Of a stretch of 36,317 nucleotides of DNA, positions 7,886 to 17,300 are shown in pieces. The stretch is from Acidimicrobiales bacterium. GTDB lineage: Bacteria; Actinomycetota; Acidimicrobiia; Acidimicrobiales; RAAP-2. The notes under the pieces are model-generated. The model did not search any database and was not told where the DNA came from. It saw only the letters and a list, made by a program, of their open reading frames with translations. The stretch is from assembly GCA_017883135.1 (NCBI GenBank), contig JADGOE010000030.1, positions 1 to 36,317 on the forward strand, written 5' to 3'. The position numbers and the translations under genes are program-made. Position 1 is the first letter of the stretch. Every line of letters begins with the position of its first letter.

Positions 7886-9640
7886 ATGGAAGTAGCTCCT
7901 CCTGGACCTGCCTCGGTAATCGGGCCGGGGGCCGTCGCCCGGTCGCCCCGTTCGACGCAGACCACCGCCGATCCACCAGAGGGAGCACCGGAACCCACCC
8001 CATCCGAACCCACCGCGGCCGGTCCACTCGAAGGAGCCCGACATCGAAACGGTGTCGGTGCGGGCAACCCCGAGGCGCCGACCGTTGACGAGGACCCCGA
8101 GGGGCGGCCGTTCAGCCGGACCTCTGTCCTGCTGCTCGCGGTGGCGACCGCGCTGGTGCTCGTGGCGTCACTTGTGCTTCGCTTCTGGACCAATTCGGAC
8201 CTGTGGCTGGACGAGGCCCTGACCGTCAACATCGCCCGCCATCCCCTCCACCAGATTCCCTCGCTCTTGCGGAACGACGGTGCCCCACCGCTCTACTACG
8301 TGCTGCTCCACGCGTGGATGGGTTGGTTTGGCACCTCGGATGTGGCGGTGCGGTCCCTCGCCGGTGTGATCGGCGTGATCACCGTCCCCTTCGCGTGGTT
8401 CGCCGGTCGTCGGCTCGGTGGTCGCACCGTCGGATGGGCCGCGATGTTGCTGGTGGCCACCTCGCCCTTTGCCATCCGCTACGACACCGAGACCCGCATG
8501 TACTCGCTGGTGGCACTGCTCACCCTGCTCGGGTTCCTCGCCCTCGACCGGGCGCTCCGCCGTCCGCGTCCCGGAAATCTCGTTGCGGTAGCCGCCGTGG
8601 CAGGACTGTTGCTGTACACCCACTACTGGTCCATCTACCTCATCGGAACGGTGTTCGCCTGGCTGGTGTGGCAGGCATGGCGGGGCCGGCCGGAGTGGAG
8701 GCCGGGGGCACGTGCCGCCCTGATGGCCGAGGTGGCCGGTTGCCTAACCTTCCTGCCATGGGTCCCGATCTTCGTGTTCCAGTCCCAGCACACCGGGACC
8801 CCGTGGGCCACACCAGCCAACTTCGCGGCCATGGTCAGCGCGGTGGCCTCCTTTGCCGGCGGCAGCACGAGCCAGGGCAGGGCGCTCGCGCTCATCTTCT
8901 TCGCGCTGGCCGGCCTGGGCCTCTTCGGGCTGGCCACCGATCGCAGGCACATCGAACTGGACATCCGAACCCGCTCCCTGGGTCGCCCCCTGGCCATCGC
9001 AGTGGCGGGGACCCTGGTCGCTGCCGTCGTCGGAGGGCTGATCACCAATAGCGCGTTCGATGCCCGGTATGCGTCGGTGGTATTCATCCCGCTGATCCTG
9101 TTGGTGGCCATTGGCCTCACCGTGTTCCGCGACCGGCGGGTACGCACCGGCATTCTGGCGGTCGCACTCATCGCCGGTCTGGCCAGCTCTGTCCCCAATG
9201 TCACCACCAACCGGACCCAGGCCGGACAGGTGGCGGCGGCCATCGCCGCCAAAGGCAGGCCGGGCGACATCGTGGCCTACTGCCCGGATCAACTGGGCCC
9301 GGCTGTCGACCGGCTGCTCCCTGCCGGCGGCTTTCGCCAGACCACGTTCCCCCGGGGCACCGGCCCGGCGCTGATCAACTGGGTGGACTACGCCTTCGCC
9401 AGCCGGGCTGGCTCAGCCCCAGCCTTTGCCCAGCACCTCGAGGTCATGGCCGCAGCCGCCGGCCGCCGGATCTTCGTGGTGTGGGCGCCCTCGTACCAGG
9501 CACTGGGGTTCAAGTGCCAGGGGATCGTGCAGACCCTGCAGGTCAATCCCAACTATCGCGTCAACGAATTGGTGGTCGGCAATGCCGACACGTTCTATCA
9601 ACCGATGTGGATGGTGGAATTCACACCCACCCACTCCTGA
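7886..9640 (+). CDS. GT-C membrane glycosyltransferase (GT39/ArnT-like)
   Basis: Multi-pass membrane glycosyltransferase, 584 aa, that probably moves a sugar from a polyprenyl-phosphate donor to an acceptor outside the membrane. A Pro/Ala-rich hydrophilic N-terminus of about 75 residues comes before the first span (about 80-98). Then comes the GT-C acidic loop DLWLDEALTV (105-114), with candidate catalytic Asp/Glu 109-110, and DGAPPLYYVLLHAW (131-144), typical of GT39/PMT_2 proteins. YDTETRMYSL follows in the next loop. About ten spans precede a soluble C-terminus. ATG 7886 is chosen from the promoter spacing; ATG 7877 is possible. The gene heads a plus-strand cluster of envelope-glycan genes, with the next gene 5 bases downstream. 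Sugar and acceptor are unknown. Confidence 0.8.
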   Translation: MEVAPPGPASVIGPGAVARSPRSTQTTADPPEGAPEPTPSEPTAAGPLEGARHRNGVGAGNPEAPTVDEDPEGRPFSRTSVLLLAVATALVLVASLVLRFWTNSDLWLDEALTVNIARHPLHQIPSLLRNDGAPPLYYVLLHAWMGWFGTSDVAVRSLAGVIGVITVPFAWFAGRRLGGRTVGWAAMLLVATSPFAIRYDTETRMYSLVALLTLLGFLALDRALRRPRPGNLVAVAAVAGLLLYTHYWSIYLIGTVFAWLVWQAWRGRPEWRPGARAALMAEVAGCLTFLPWVPIFVFQSQHTGTPWATPANFAAMVSAVASFAGGSTSQGRALALIFFALAGLGLFGLATDRRHIELDIRTRSLGRPLAIAVAGTLVAAVVGGLITNSAFDARYASVVFIPLILLVAIGLTVFRDRRVRTGILAVALIAGLASSVPNVTTNRTQAGQVAAAIAAKGRPGDIVAYCPDQLGPAVDRLLPAGGFRQTTFPRGTGPALINWVDYAFASRAGSAPAFAQHLEVMAAAAGRRIFVVWAPSYQALGFKCQGIVQTLQVNPNYRVNELVVGNADTFYQPMWMVEFTPTHS

Positions 9641-9645
9641 TCGGC

Positions 9646-10887
9646 GTGACCGGTGCCGGGCGACGCGTGATCGAGCCGGGCCCGCGGGAACGTTCGGAGG
9701 CGCCATCCGCTGAGGCGGTCGCACCGGCACCGGCCGGATGCGGCCCACCCGGTAGGGCCCGGACCTATGGCGTGGCAGTCCTCCAGGTGCTGCCGGCGTG
9801 GATCGTGGCACGCGTGCTGGTCGGCGGCGCCCTGGTGCTGGCCCGTTGGACCTACCCCCACCTGGTCGCGAGCTCTGCCCGGGCCGGCCTCCGGCTCCAT
9901 CAGGGCCTGCTGGCATGGGACGGCGGATGGTACGAATCGATCGCCGGCCACGGCTACGCCAGCTCTGGACTGCAGTCCCTGCGGTTCTTCCCGGCGTTCC
10001 CGATGGCCGCCCGCATCCTCGGTCGGGCTCCGGGGCTCGGTGTCGGCCCCGCGTTGGTGGTCATCTCCAATCTGGCTGCACTGGGCGCCATGGCTGCCCT
10101 CTTGGTGCTGGTCCGGCGGGATTTTGGCGACCCGCAGCTCGCCCGCCGCACGGTATGGCTGTTGGCCCTGGCCCCATCGGCCTACGCGTTGGTGCTGGGG
10201 TACGCGGACGCTGCGCTCTTGACCTGCTCGGTGGTGACCATGTTGGGTGCTCGGGCCGGCCGCTGGTGGTGGGCCGCCGGCGCCGGGCTCCTTGCCGGCG
10301 CTGTCCGCCCAGTAGGGGTCCTGTTGGTGGTGCCGGTACTGATCGAGGTGATCCAGAGCCGGCGGACTGCGTCCTCTGGGCCCGGCCGGACCACGTCCGG
10401 CCGGGCCGCCCGCGGCGCGGCAGTGGTGGCACCGCTGGTGGGGATGGGCGTCTACCTGGCCTGGGTCAGCGCTCACTTCGGCGACTTCTGGCTGCCGTTC
10501 CGCGTCCAACAGCAGAACGGTCATCGGGGACCGATCACCGCCCCGATCACCGCCATGTGGCACAGCGCGGTATCGGTAGTGCACGGCCACCACCTGGGTA
10601 GTGCCCTGCATATCCCCTGGGTGGTCCTGTGCCTGGTGCTGGTGGTCCTGGCGTACCGCCGGCTCCCCCTGTCGTATGCGGCATTTGCAGCTGCCGTGCT
10701 TGCCGTGTCCCTGACCACGTCGAACCTCGATTCGTTCGAGCGCTATGCCTTGGGGGCCTTCCCCCTGGTGGTGGCCGCCTCGACCCTCACCGCGAGGCGG
10801 TGGGTCGAATCGGCTGTCCTGGTGACAGCCGGGGGAGCGATGGTCGGCTACGCGTTCCTCGCGTTCAGCGGGGTGGTGGTGCCGTAG
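9646..10887 (+). CDS. GT-C mannosyltransferase-like membrane protein (PIG-V family-like)
   Basis: Multi-pass membrane protein, 413 aa. After a 45-residue hydrophilic N-terminus and a first span comes AWDGGWYESIAGHGYA (90-105) and then FFPAFPM (114-120). This WDGxWY...FFPxFP arrangement is characteristic of PIG-V-type mannosyltransferases, which use polyprenyl-phosphate-mannose. Actinobacterial relatives are annotated as mannosyltransferase family proteins. Several hydrophobic spans and LALAPSAYALVLGYAD follow. GTG 9646 lies 5 bases after the previous stop; GTG 9667 is an alternative. A hydrophilic loop around residues 240-260 is encoded by a strong DNA palindrome (10379-10407). Mannose as the sugar is a family-level inference. 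Confidence 0.75.
   Translation: MTGAGRRVIEPGPRERSEAPSAEAVAPAPAGCGPPGRARTYGVAVLQVLPAWIVARVLVGGALVLARWTYPHLVASSARAGLRLHQGLLAWDGGWYESIAGHGYASSGLQSLRFFPAFPMAARILGRAPGLGVGPALVVISNLAALGAMAALLVLVRRDFGDPQLARRTVWLLALAPSAYALVLGYADAALLTCSVVTMLGARAGRWWWAAGAGLLAGAVRPVGVLLVVPVLIEVIQSRRTASSGPGRTTSGRAARGAAVVAPLVGMGVYLAWVSAHFGDFWLPFRVQQQNGHRGPITAPITAMWHSAVSVVHGHHLGSALHIPWVVLCLVLVVLAYRRLPLSYAAFAAAVLAVSLTTSNLDSFERYALGAFPLVVAASTLTARRWVESAVLVTAGGAMVGYAFLAFSGVVVP
10379..10407. repeat. Perfect 13-bp inverted repeat inside a coding region
   Basis: GGCCCGGCCGGAC (10379-10391) and GTCCGGCCGGGCC (10395-10407) are exact reverse complements separated by CAC. The stem would be very stable. It encodes a Gly/Arg/Ser/Thr-rich loop of the membrane glycosyltransferase. 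Confidence 0.85.
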
Positions 10888-11124
10888 TGGGAGCGGTGAA
10901 CCTCTCCCCGCCGAGCGCGACGTCGAGGTTTCTCCCGGCGTGGATGAGGAGGAACTATCCTTCTCCGGCGGACCACACCCGAGCACCGGCACGTCGGGGC
11001 CGCCCTCGCTGCTCGGACCGGCACGGACGATCGACAACACCATCGACAGGGCCACAGCGCGCCGGGGACGTCCCGCGAGGGCGCCAGGGCGCCGCTGACC
11101 AGCAGAGAGAACGGATCACACCGA
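10888..11124 (+). other. 237-bp gap before the flavoprotein gene
   Basis: No convincing gene. A possible -10 box TATCCT lies at 10956-10961, without a clear -35. That would give the flavoprotein gene its own promoter and a leader of about 155 nt. A direct repeat of GGGCGCC occurs near 11083-11097. I see no terminator hairpin after the upstream gene, so read-through from it is also possible. Confidence 0.3.
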
Positions 11125-12726
11125 GTGGCATCACCCAAGCGCCGAGCAGCACTTCCCGACGAGGCGACCGCAAACGGCGTCGCGGCAGAGTCCGAGGCGA
11201 GGTCTGCGACGGGAGGCTTGCCGGTGGTGGTCATCGGCGGGGGACCCGCAGGGCTCACGGCAGCGTATCGACTGGCGGTGGCCGGCGACCCGGTGGTGGT
11301 GCTCGAACAGGACAGTGTGCTCGGAGGCATCAGCCGCACCGTGGAGCGGGACGGCTGGCGGTTCGACATCGGGGGGCACCGGTTCTTCACCAAGGTGAAG
11401 CCGGTCGAGGAGTTCTGGCACGAGATCCTTCCCCCCGAGGACTTCCTCCTCCGCCCCCGGATGAGCCGCATCTTCTACGGCGGCAAGTACTACGACTACC
11501 CGATCAAGTTGGGAAACGCCCTCTCCAACCTCGGCGTCGTCGAGGCCGCCCGGTGCGGGCTGTCCTTCCTGTGGGTGCGGATCCATCCACCCAAGGACCT
11601 CACCACCCTTGAGGGCTACATCGTCTCCAACTACGGGTGGCGGCTCTACCACCACTTCTTCAAGACCTACAACGAGAAGGTATGGGGCGTGCCGGCCTCC
11701 CAGCTCTCGGCGGACTGGGGAGCGCAGCGGATCAAGGGGATGTCCCTGTGGAACGCAGTGTGGGAGCCGATCCGGTCCTCGCTGGCGGGCAGGCGCCGCG
11801 ACAGCTCCAAGCAGGTGACCAGCCTCATCGAGGAGTTCCAGTACCCCAAGTACGGCCCGGGCATGATGTGGGAACGGTGCGCCGAACGGGTGACCGGATC
11901 GGGCGGCACCGTGAGGATGGAGACCACAGCCACCGCGGTGCACCTCGAGGACGGTGCGGCGGTGGCGGTCACCGTGGCCACCGGTGGCATCCAGGAGCGC
12001 CTCGGCGCCTCCCACGTCATCTCCTCGATGCCCTTGACCACCCTGGCCCGCATCGTGGACCCACCGGTGCCCCCCGAGGTGCTGGCGGCCGCCGACGACC
12101 TGCACTACCGCGACTTCCTGACGGTCGCCCTGGTGGTGCCCGAGGACCGGGGCTTTCCCGACAACTGGATCTACATCCACTCGCCCGACGTGCAGGTCGG
12201 GCGCATCCAGAACTTCGGTTCGTGGTCGCCCTACCTGGTCAAGGACGGCCGGACCTGCCTCGGGATGGAGTACTTCGTCTTCGAGGGCGACGAGCTGTGG
12301 GACTCCTCCGATGAGGAGCTGGTGGCGATGGCCACCAAGGAGCTGGCCACCATCGGGCTGGTCGATGCATCCGACGTGGAGGCCGGGTACGTGGTCCGGA
12401 TGCCCAAGGCCTACCCGGTGTACGACGACGTCTACCGCGACAACGTCGACGTGATCCGACGGTGGTTCGAGGAACACGCCCCGAACGTGCATCCCGTGGG
12501 CCGCAACGGCATGCACAAGTACAACAACCAGGACCACTCGATGTACACCGCCATGCTCACCGTCGAGAACATCCACGGTGCCCGCCACGACATCTGGTCG
12601 GTCAACGTCGAAGAGGAGTACCACGAGGCGGACGACGACCGGAGCGGGGGAGACACCGGTCGCACCGGCCGTGGGGCACCGACCCTTCCTCGCCCCACCT
12701 CCGGAGCCCGAAACGCCGCCGGCTAG
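11125..12726 (+). CDS. FAD-dependent oxidoreductase, UDP-galactopyranose-mutase/amine-oxidase-like
   Basis: Cytoplasmic flavoprotein, 533 aa. A 30-residue hydrophilic leader comes before the FAD-binding Rossmann motif VVVIGGGPAGLTAAYRLA (GGGPAG at 38-43), with Glu61 positioned to bind the ribose. Then come LGGISRT and DIGGHRFFTK (81-90), the pattern shared by UDP-galactopyranose mutases and the HemY-like (COG1232) family. The C-terminal part contains NGMHKYNNQDHSMYTAM, again like UGM-family proteins. It is much longer than true Glf (about 370-400 aa), so I call the family only. Position next to glycosyltransferases, a flippase and an AftD homologue suggests a role in making or modifying a sugar donor or lipid carrier. 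The start is GTG 11125. Confidence 0.75.
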   Translation: MASPKRRAALPDEATANGVAAESEARSATGGLPVVVIGGGPAGLTAAYRLAVAGDPVVVLEQDSVLGGISRTVERDGWRFDIGGHRFFTKVKPVEEFWHEILPPEDFLLRPRMSRIFYGGKYYDYPIKLGNALSNLGVVEAARCGLSFLWVRIHPPKDLTTLEGYIVSNYGWRLYHHFFKTYNEKVWGVPASQLSADWGAQRIKGMSLWNAVWEPIRSSLAGRRRDSSKQVTSLIEEFQYPKYGPGMMWERCAERVTGSGGTVRMETTATAVHLEDGAAVAVTVATGGIQERLGASHVISSMPLTTLARIVDPPVPPEVLAAADDLHYRDFLTVALVVPEDRGFPDNWIYIHSPDVQVGRIQNFGSWSPYLVKDGRTCLGMEYFVFEGDELWDSSDEELVAMATKELATIGLVDASDVEAGYVVRMPKAYPVYDDVYRDNVDVIRRWFEEHAPNVHPVGRNGMHKYNNQDHSMYTAMLTVENIHGARHDIWSVNVEEEYHEADDDRSGGDTGRTGRGAPTLPRPTSGARNAAG

Positions 12727-12780
12727 TGGGCGACCGGGCCGGTCAGTGACCAAACTCGACTGCAGTGCCCTGGTGCGGGC

Positions 12781-14343
12781 ATGACCGATCCGGACTCCCG
12801 GGCGGGAGCACAACGGGGGGCCCCGGGCGACGGGCGGGACCCGTCGACCGAAGACGGCCATGTACCGGCGCTCGACATGATTCTCGAGGAGATCGACGTC
12901 GTCGTCGACCCGGTCCACGATTCGATGTCGATGGCCCCTGCGGTCGGTATTGCCGTGGCCGGCGGGCCGATGATCACCGTGCCCGAAGGGGCGCCCGCTG
13001 CCGGGCTCGAGCCGAAGGGCGATTCGGTGCGTTCCGGGCTGAGCCAGGCCGGACCGGTGGCCATCGCCGGAATGATCGTCAACGCGGCCGGGGCGCTGGT
13101 GGTGGTCGCAGTGGCCCGCCTGGTCACCCCCCAGGCCTACGGCGACATCGCCCAGCTGCTCGGGCTCTTCTTCATCCTTTCGATGCCGGGCTCCGCCATC
13201 CTCGTCGGCGTGGTGCGCCGTGTGACCGCCCTGCAGGCTTCGGGCCATTCCGACCACATCAAACGGTGGGTGGCCAGGGTGCACCGGATCGCCCTCACCG
13301 CCATCGCCGTCGAAGTCGTGGTGGTGATGGTGCTCCAGGGCTGGATCGCCCGCCAGCTGTCCCTGCCCAACAGCCAGGGCGTGGTGCTCATCCTGGTGGC
13401 GGCCGGAATCTGGATCCTGCTCAGTGTGGATCGTGGCCTCCTGCAGGCCCACCGCAGCTACCGGTCGCTCGCCGGCAACCTGCTGATGGAGGGTGCCATC
13501 CGGACCCTGTTCGTCATCGCCCTGGTGGCCGGTGGCTTCGGCGTTGCCGGCTACGCGCTCGGCATCTTCATCAGCGAGGTGGTTGCCACCCTCCACGCCC
13601 ACTGGTTGGCGTCGAGGGCGTGGTCCGATCCGACCAAGCTCCCGATCAAGGGCGCCGCCGCCGAGGTCCGGGCGGACAGCGTCCTGGCCCGACGAAAGCT
13701 GCTGGCCGACGTTTCGGCCGCCTTCATCGGGCTGGCCCTGCTCGGGCTCCTCCAGAACGTCGACGTGATCCTGCTCGGTCGCCTCGATCACGCCAACGTG
13801 GGGCCCTACGCCGCAATCTCAGTGGCGTCGAAGGCCCTGGTGTTCGGCGCCCTCGCCCTCGGCGCCTATCTGCTCCCCGAGGCGACCATCCGGTGGAACG
13901 AAGGAGGTCACGCCATCCGACAGCTCGGGGTCACGCTGATCTTTCTGGCCGTGCCGGCCGTCGTCCTGCTCACCATCGCCGAGCTGGTTCCCCGCTGGTT
14001 CCTCACCGTGGTCTTCTCGGCCAAGCTGAGCTCGGGGGCACCGGCCTTCTCGACGCTGGTGGTTGCGATGATCTTCCTGTCGTTCTCGGTGTTGGTGACC
14101 AACTACCTCTTCGGAACCGGTTCACGTTGGATCGTTCTGCTGCTCCTCGGAGGCTCAGGGCTTGCGGTGGGCCTGATCGACGCCGCGCACGGCCAGATCA
14201 TGGCCACTGCGCGCGTCGACCTCGTGGTGCAGGGAGTGTTGGCGGTGGCCATGGGGATCGCCTTCGTTGCCATCCACTATCGCCACCGCGGCAGGCACTG
14301 GATCCACCGTTGGAGCGACCGCGGGCAATCGTCCGCCGGCTGA
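12781..14343 (+). CDS. Polysaccharide/lipid-linked oligosaccharide flippase (Wzx/MATE-like)
   Basis: Integral membrane protein, 520 aa, with about 12-14 hydrophobic spans beginning near residue 90 (GPVAIAGMIVNAAGALVVVA). The LVTPQAYGDIAQLLGLFFIL region resembles the first helices of Wzx-type polysaccharide transporters. Hydrophilic connectors such as LASRAWSDPTKLP and repeated small-residue helices support the MVF/MATE-like fold. Members move lipid-linked glycans across the membrane. The first 80 residues are hydrophilic and unlike the family core, so the true start could be a later ATG (for example codon 33). It lies 54 bases after the flavoprotein gene, probably in the same transcript, and ends convergent with the AftD-like gene. 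Confidence 0.78.
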   Translation: MTDPDSRAGAQRGAPGDGRDPSTEDGHVPALDMILEEIDVVVDPVHDSMSMAPAVGIAVAGGPMITVPEGAPAAGLEPKGDSVRSGLSQAGPVAIAGMIVNAAGALVVVAVARLVTPQAYGDIAQLLGLFFILSMPGSAILVGVVRRVTALQASGHSDHIKRWVARVHRIALTAIAVEVVVVMVLQGWIARQLSLPNSQGVVLILVAAGIWILLSVDRGLLQAHRSYRSLAGNLLMEGAIRTLFVIALVAGGFGVAGYALGIFISEVVATLHAHWLASRAWSDPTKLPIKGAAAEVRADSVLARRKLLADVSAAFIGLALLGLLQNVDVILLGRLDHANVGPYAAISVASKALVFGALALGAYLLPEATIRWNEGGHAIRQLGVTLIFLAVPAVVLLTIAELVPRWFLTVVFSAKLSSGAPAFSTLVVAMIFLSFSVLVTNYLFGTGSRWIVLLLLGGSGLAVGLIDAAHGQIMATARVDLVVQGVLAVAMGIAFVAIHYRHRGRHWIHRWSDRGQSSAG

Positions 14344-14349
14344 CCTTGG

Positions 14350-14370
14350 CCGGCTCCTCACCGGTGCCGG
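14350..14370. terminator. Weak hairpin between convergent flippase and aftD-like genes
   Basis: CCGGC (14350-14354) pairs with GCCGG (14366-14370) around an 11-base loop containing ACCGGT. Outer GC bases can add pairs with one bulge. There is no T-tract. It is the only structure visible in the 54-bp convergent gap. Confidence 0.3.
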
Positions 14371-14397
14371 GCCGTGATCCTGCGAACGACCGAGTGT

Positions 14398-17300
14398 TCA
14401 TCGGGCCTCGGAGACCGCCCCACTCGCTGTTCGGCGCTGCGATCGGCGCCGCTGGACCACCTCGACGACAGCGTCGGCTCCGAGGAAGACCACCCCTGCC
14501 CACGCCCACTTGCCGGCCGAGCCGAAGGAGACCGGCCACGCCCCGTCGGCGGGCAGGTGGAACTGGCCCTGATGGACCGCGGTGTAGGCGCCGGCGGCCA
14601 CGATGCTGGCAATGGCGATGAGGCCGAGCACGACACGCAGCCGCGGCACGAGGAGCACCACCGCTGTGGCGATCCCGACGGCGCCACCCGCGACCGGCGC
14701 GGCGATGGCACCCGCGACCGCACCGGTGAGCACGCCGGTGAGCAGGGCCACCCAGATCGGTGCCCGGGGCCCCTCGGGGCGGAAGGGCATGACCAGCGTC
14801 GGGGCCCTGCTGTCAGCCCGCTCGGGGATGCCAGCCTCCTTCTCCTCCTCCTCTTCCAAGGGGACCCCGACCGTGGCGGCGCCCACTGGGCCCGCGGCAC
14901 GTGCGGTCGTGCCGTGGCGTCCCGGTCTGCGCCGGCGCCGGCGGCGCGGGACGAAGGCCAGGACCAGGCAGCCGATGATGGCCACGGTGGAGATGACCAG
15001 TGCGACGTCCACCCGCCTCTGTGGCTCCCACCGCAGCACCACCGAAACAGCTCCGCCGTGTACGGCGCCACCCATGGTGGCCGGGTCGAGCCTCCACCCG
15101 TTGGCGAACCCGTCGATCAGCACCGGATGGCCCAGGCCGGCACCACCGCTAACCGTGGCCATCCACCCGGCGTTGATGCTCTCACCCAGGATCAGGTTGG
15201 CCGGGATGGCCTGGGCACCCGACCCCATGCCGGTGACCGACAGGTGGACGGTGGTGGGCGTCGATGAGTCGACGCGGACGGTGGGTGCTGCGGCTACGGG
15301 TGGCGCGGCCAGCGCGGTGGCCGAGGCCAATGGCTTGGGACCGCCGCCCGGGGCCGAGTCGAGGGCCAACTGGTCGATGTCGAACCCGCTGATCTGCCCG
15401 ACGGCGGAGCGCAGCGTGTGCTGCCCGGGCCCGAGCGCCAGACCATTGGCATCGGGACCGCACAGCGACACCGTCAGTGCCCTGCGGTCCAGCGCCGTGG
15501 CGGTGGAGCCGGTGATGGAGATCCAGAGCGGTCCACCGTCGACCGTCACCAGGTCGCCGCGACACGAGGTGGGGATGTCGGCCGGCAGTGCTGCTGCCCG
15601 TAGGCCGGGTATCCCGACCTCGGCGATGCCGATGGGCATGGCGATCGGAGTCTTCGAGCGGTAGTTAGGCGTGTTCTCGACCCGGACGGCGTCGAACTCG
15701 ATCTGGATGCTCTCGCCGCGCAGGGGTGCGAAGGAGACCGGCACGTCGACCACCGCGCCCGGGGTGTGGCTGTCGGCAATGGGCGGCAGCGAGACGGTTG
15801 CCTTGCCGCTGCCGGTCGAGATGGTGACCCGGGTGGGCACCGAGTGCTGCCCATCGGCAACCACCTGCAGGTCCACGCGGTCGAAGGTGATCGGCCTGGG
15901 CAGGTTGTAGTGCAGCCACTGCCCGGCCTGGTGGGCCACGCCGAAGCCCGGCTCCCACAGGGTGGTCGGGTCGCCGTCGACGGTGGCGATGGCTCCCGCC
16001 CGGAGGTCCCCGGGAAGCCGACCCTGTGAGTAGGCGACGATCCCGGTGTGGTTGGACCCCGGTCGCCCAACCAGCCGGTCGATCTGGTCGTCGGGGATGA
16101 GTGCCGAGATGCGCGCGGCACCGGTCAGGGAGAAGGTTCGCTGGGTGGGGAGCCAGAACGTCCGGGCCAGCGAGGTCTCGATGTCGGCCCGAGGCGGGGT
16201 TCCCGAGGAACGCAACCGGGTCATGATCAGGCTGACCCGGTCGACCAGCGAGGACGGTCCCGACGCCCGCAGCAGGTCCTCGGGCATGGCGATGGACTCG
16301 TTGACCGAAACTCCGGGGATCTCCACCTCGGCAAAGCCCACTGAGCTCCGCGAGCCCATCGGAACCCGCGGATCGGCGACGGCGACCCCGCTCACGGTGA
16401 TGCGCAGGGTGGTGAAGGTGCGCGTCGGGAACGTCACGCCTTGGCCGGTCGGCGTCCGCGATGCCGGACCGAGCGGAACGGTGATCGGGTGCCCACCATC
16501 GAAGGTCAGGGTCGCCGAGGTGATCCATCGATCGGGATCTCCGGTCTGGGGCTGGACCAGGGTGATGGAGCTCTCGGTGATCGGCTTGAGCAACACCACC
16601 TGCCACCACTGTCCGAGCTGCTGGGCGAAGGAGTCGGTCAGCCAGGGTGTCTGGGTGCTGCCGTCGAGGGCGGCCGGCGGGCGATCCTCGGGCAGGTAGG
16701 TGATGGAGGAACCGTAGGAGGAAGCGGTCACCGACGACACCCCGGCCAGAACGGAAGTGGTCTGGGCGTCAGCCGGGGCCCCGGGGAACAGGTTGATCGG
16801 CGCATCGCTCGGGTCCAAGGTGTTCGGCGGCTGGGTTGCCGTCTCGGTGTAGCCGGTGTTTTCGTTCAGCGAGTTCCACCGGAAGCCCTGCTTGCGATTG
16901 GTGTCGGTCACCACCAGGGTGGCCGGCTTCGTCAACGTCTGCTTCAGCAGTGCGGGGTGGGTGTCGAGTGTGCCCGCATACAGAACGGTCGGGTTGTTCT
17001 GCAACAACCCGACCGACGCGGCGTTGACGATGCCAGAGCCATCCCCGTCCACCACCAGGGGGGCCACGGTGGTCTCGGCCCGCGCGATCGGCCGGGGGTT
17101 GTTCACCGTGTAGGAGACCAGCGGGGCCGGCCAGGTCGAGTTGGGTGGCCGGGTCAGGGTGGCCTCGTCGAAATGGGGGATGAGGGGGACGTTGGGTCGG
17201 GGCGTCCCGTAGGGGACCGGATCGGACAGCCCGGGGGGGGTCACGGCGAGATCGGCCGCCACCTGTTGGGGGATCGGTACGTCGTAGCGCTCGTAGGCCT

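Noticed and set aside
10944-11180. Possible small protein in the gap before the flavoprotein gene
   Set aside because: The ATG-started frame reads as Arg/Gly/Pro-rich sequence and continues out of frame into the flavoprotein gene. No ribosome binding site or domain supports it.
11131-13791. 886-codon open frame on the minus strand
   Set aside because: It lies opposite the flavoprotein and flippase genes, is full of His/Arg/Gly/Asp low-complexity sequence and shows no domain. It is a shadow caused by high GC content.
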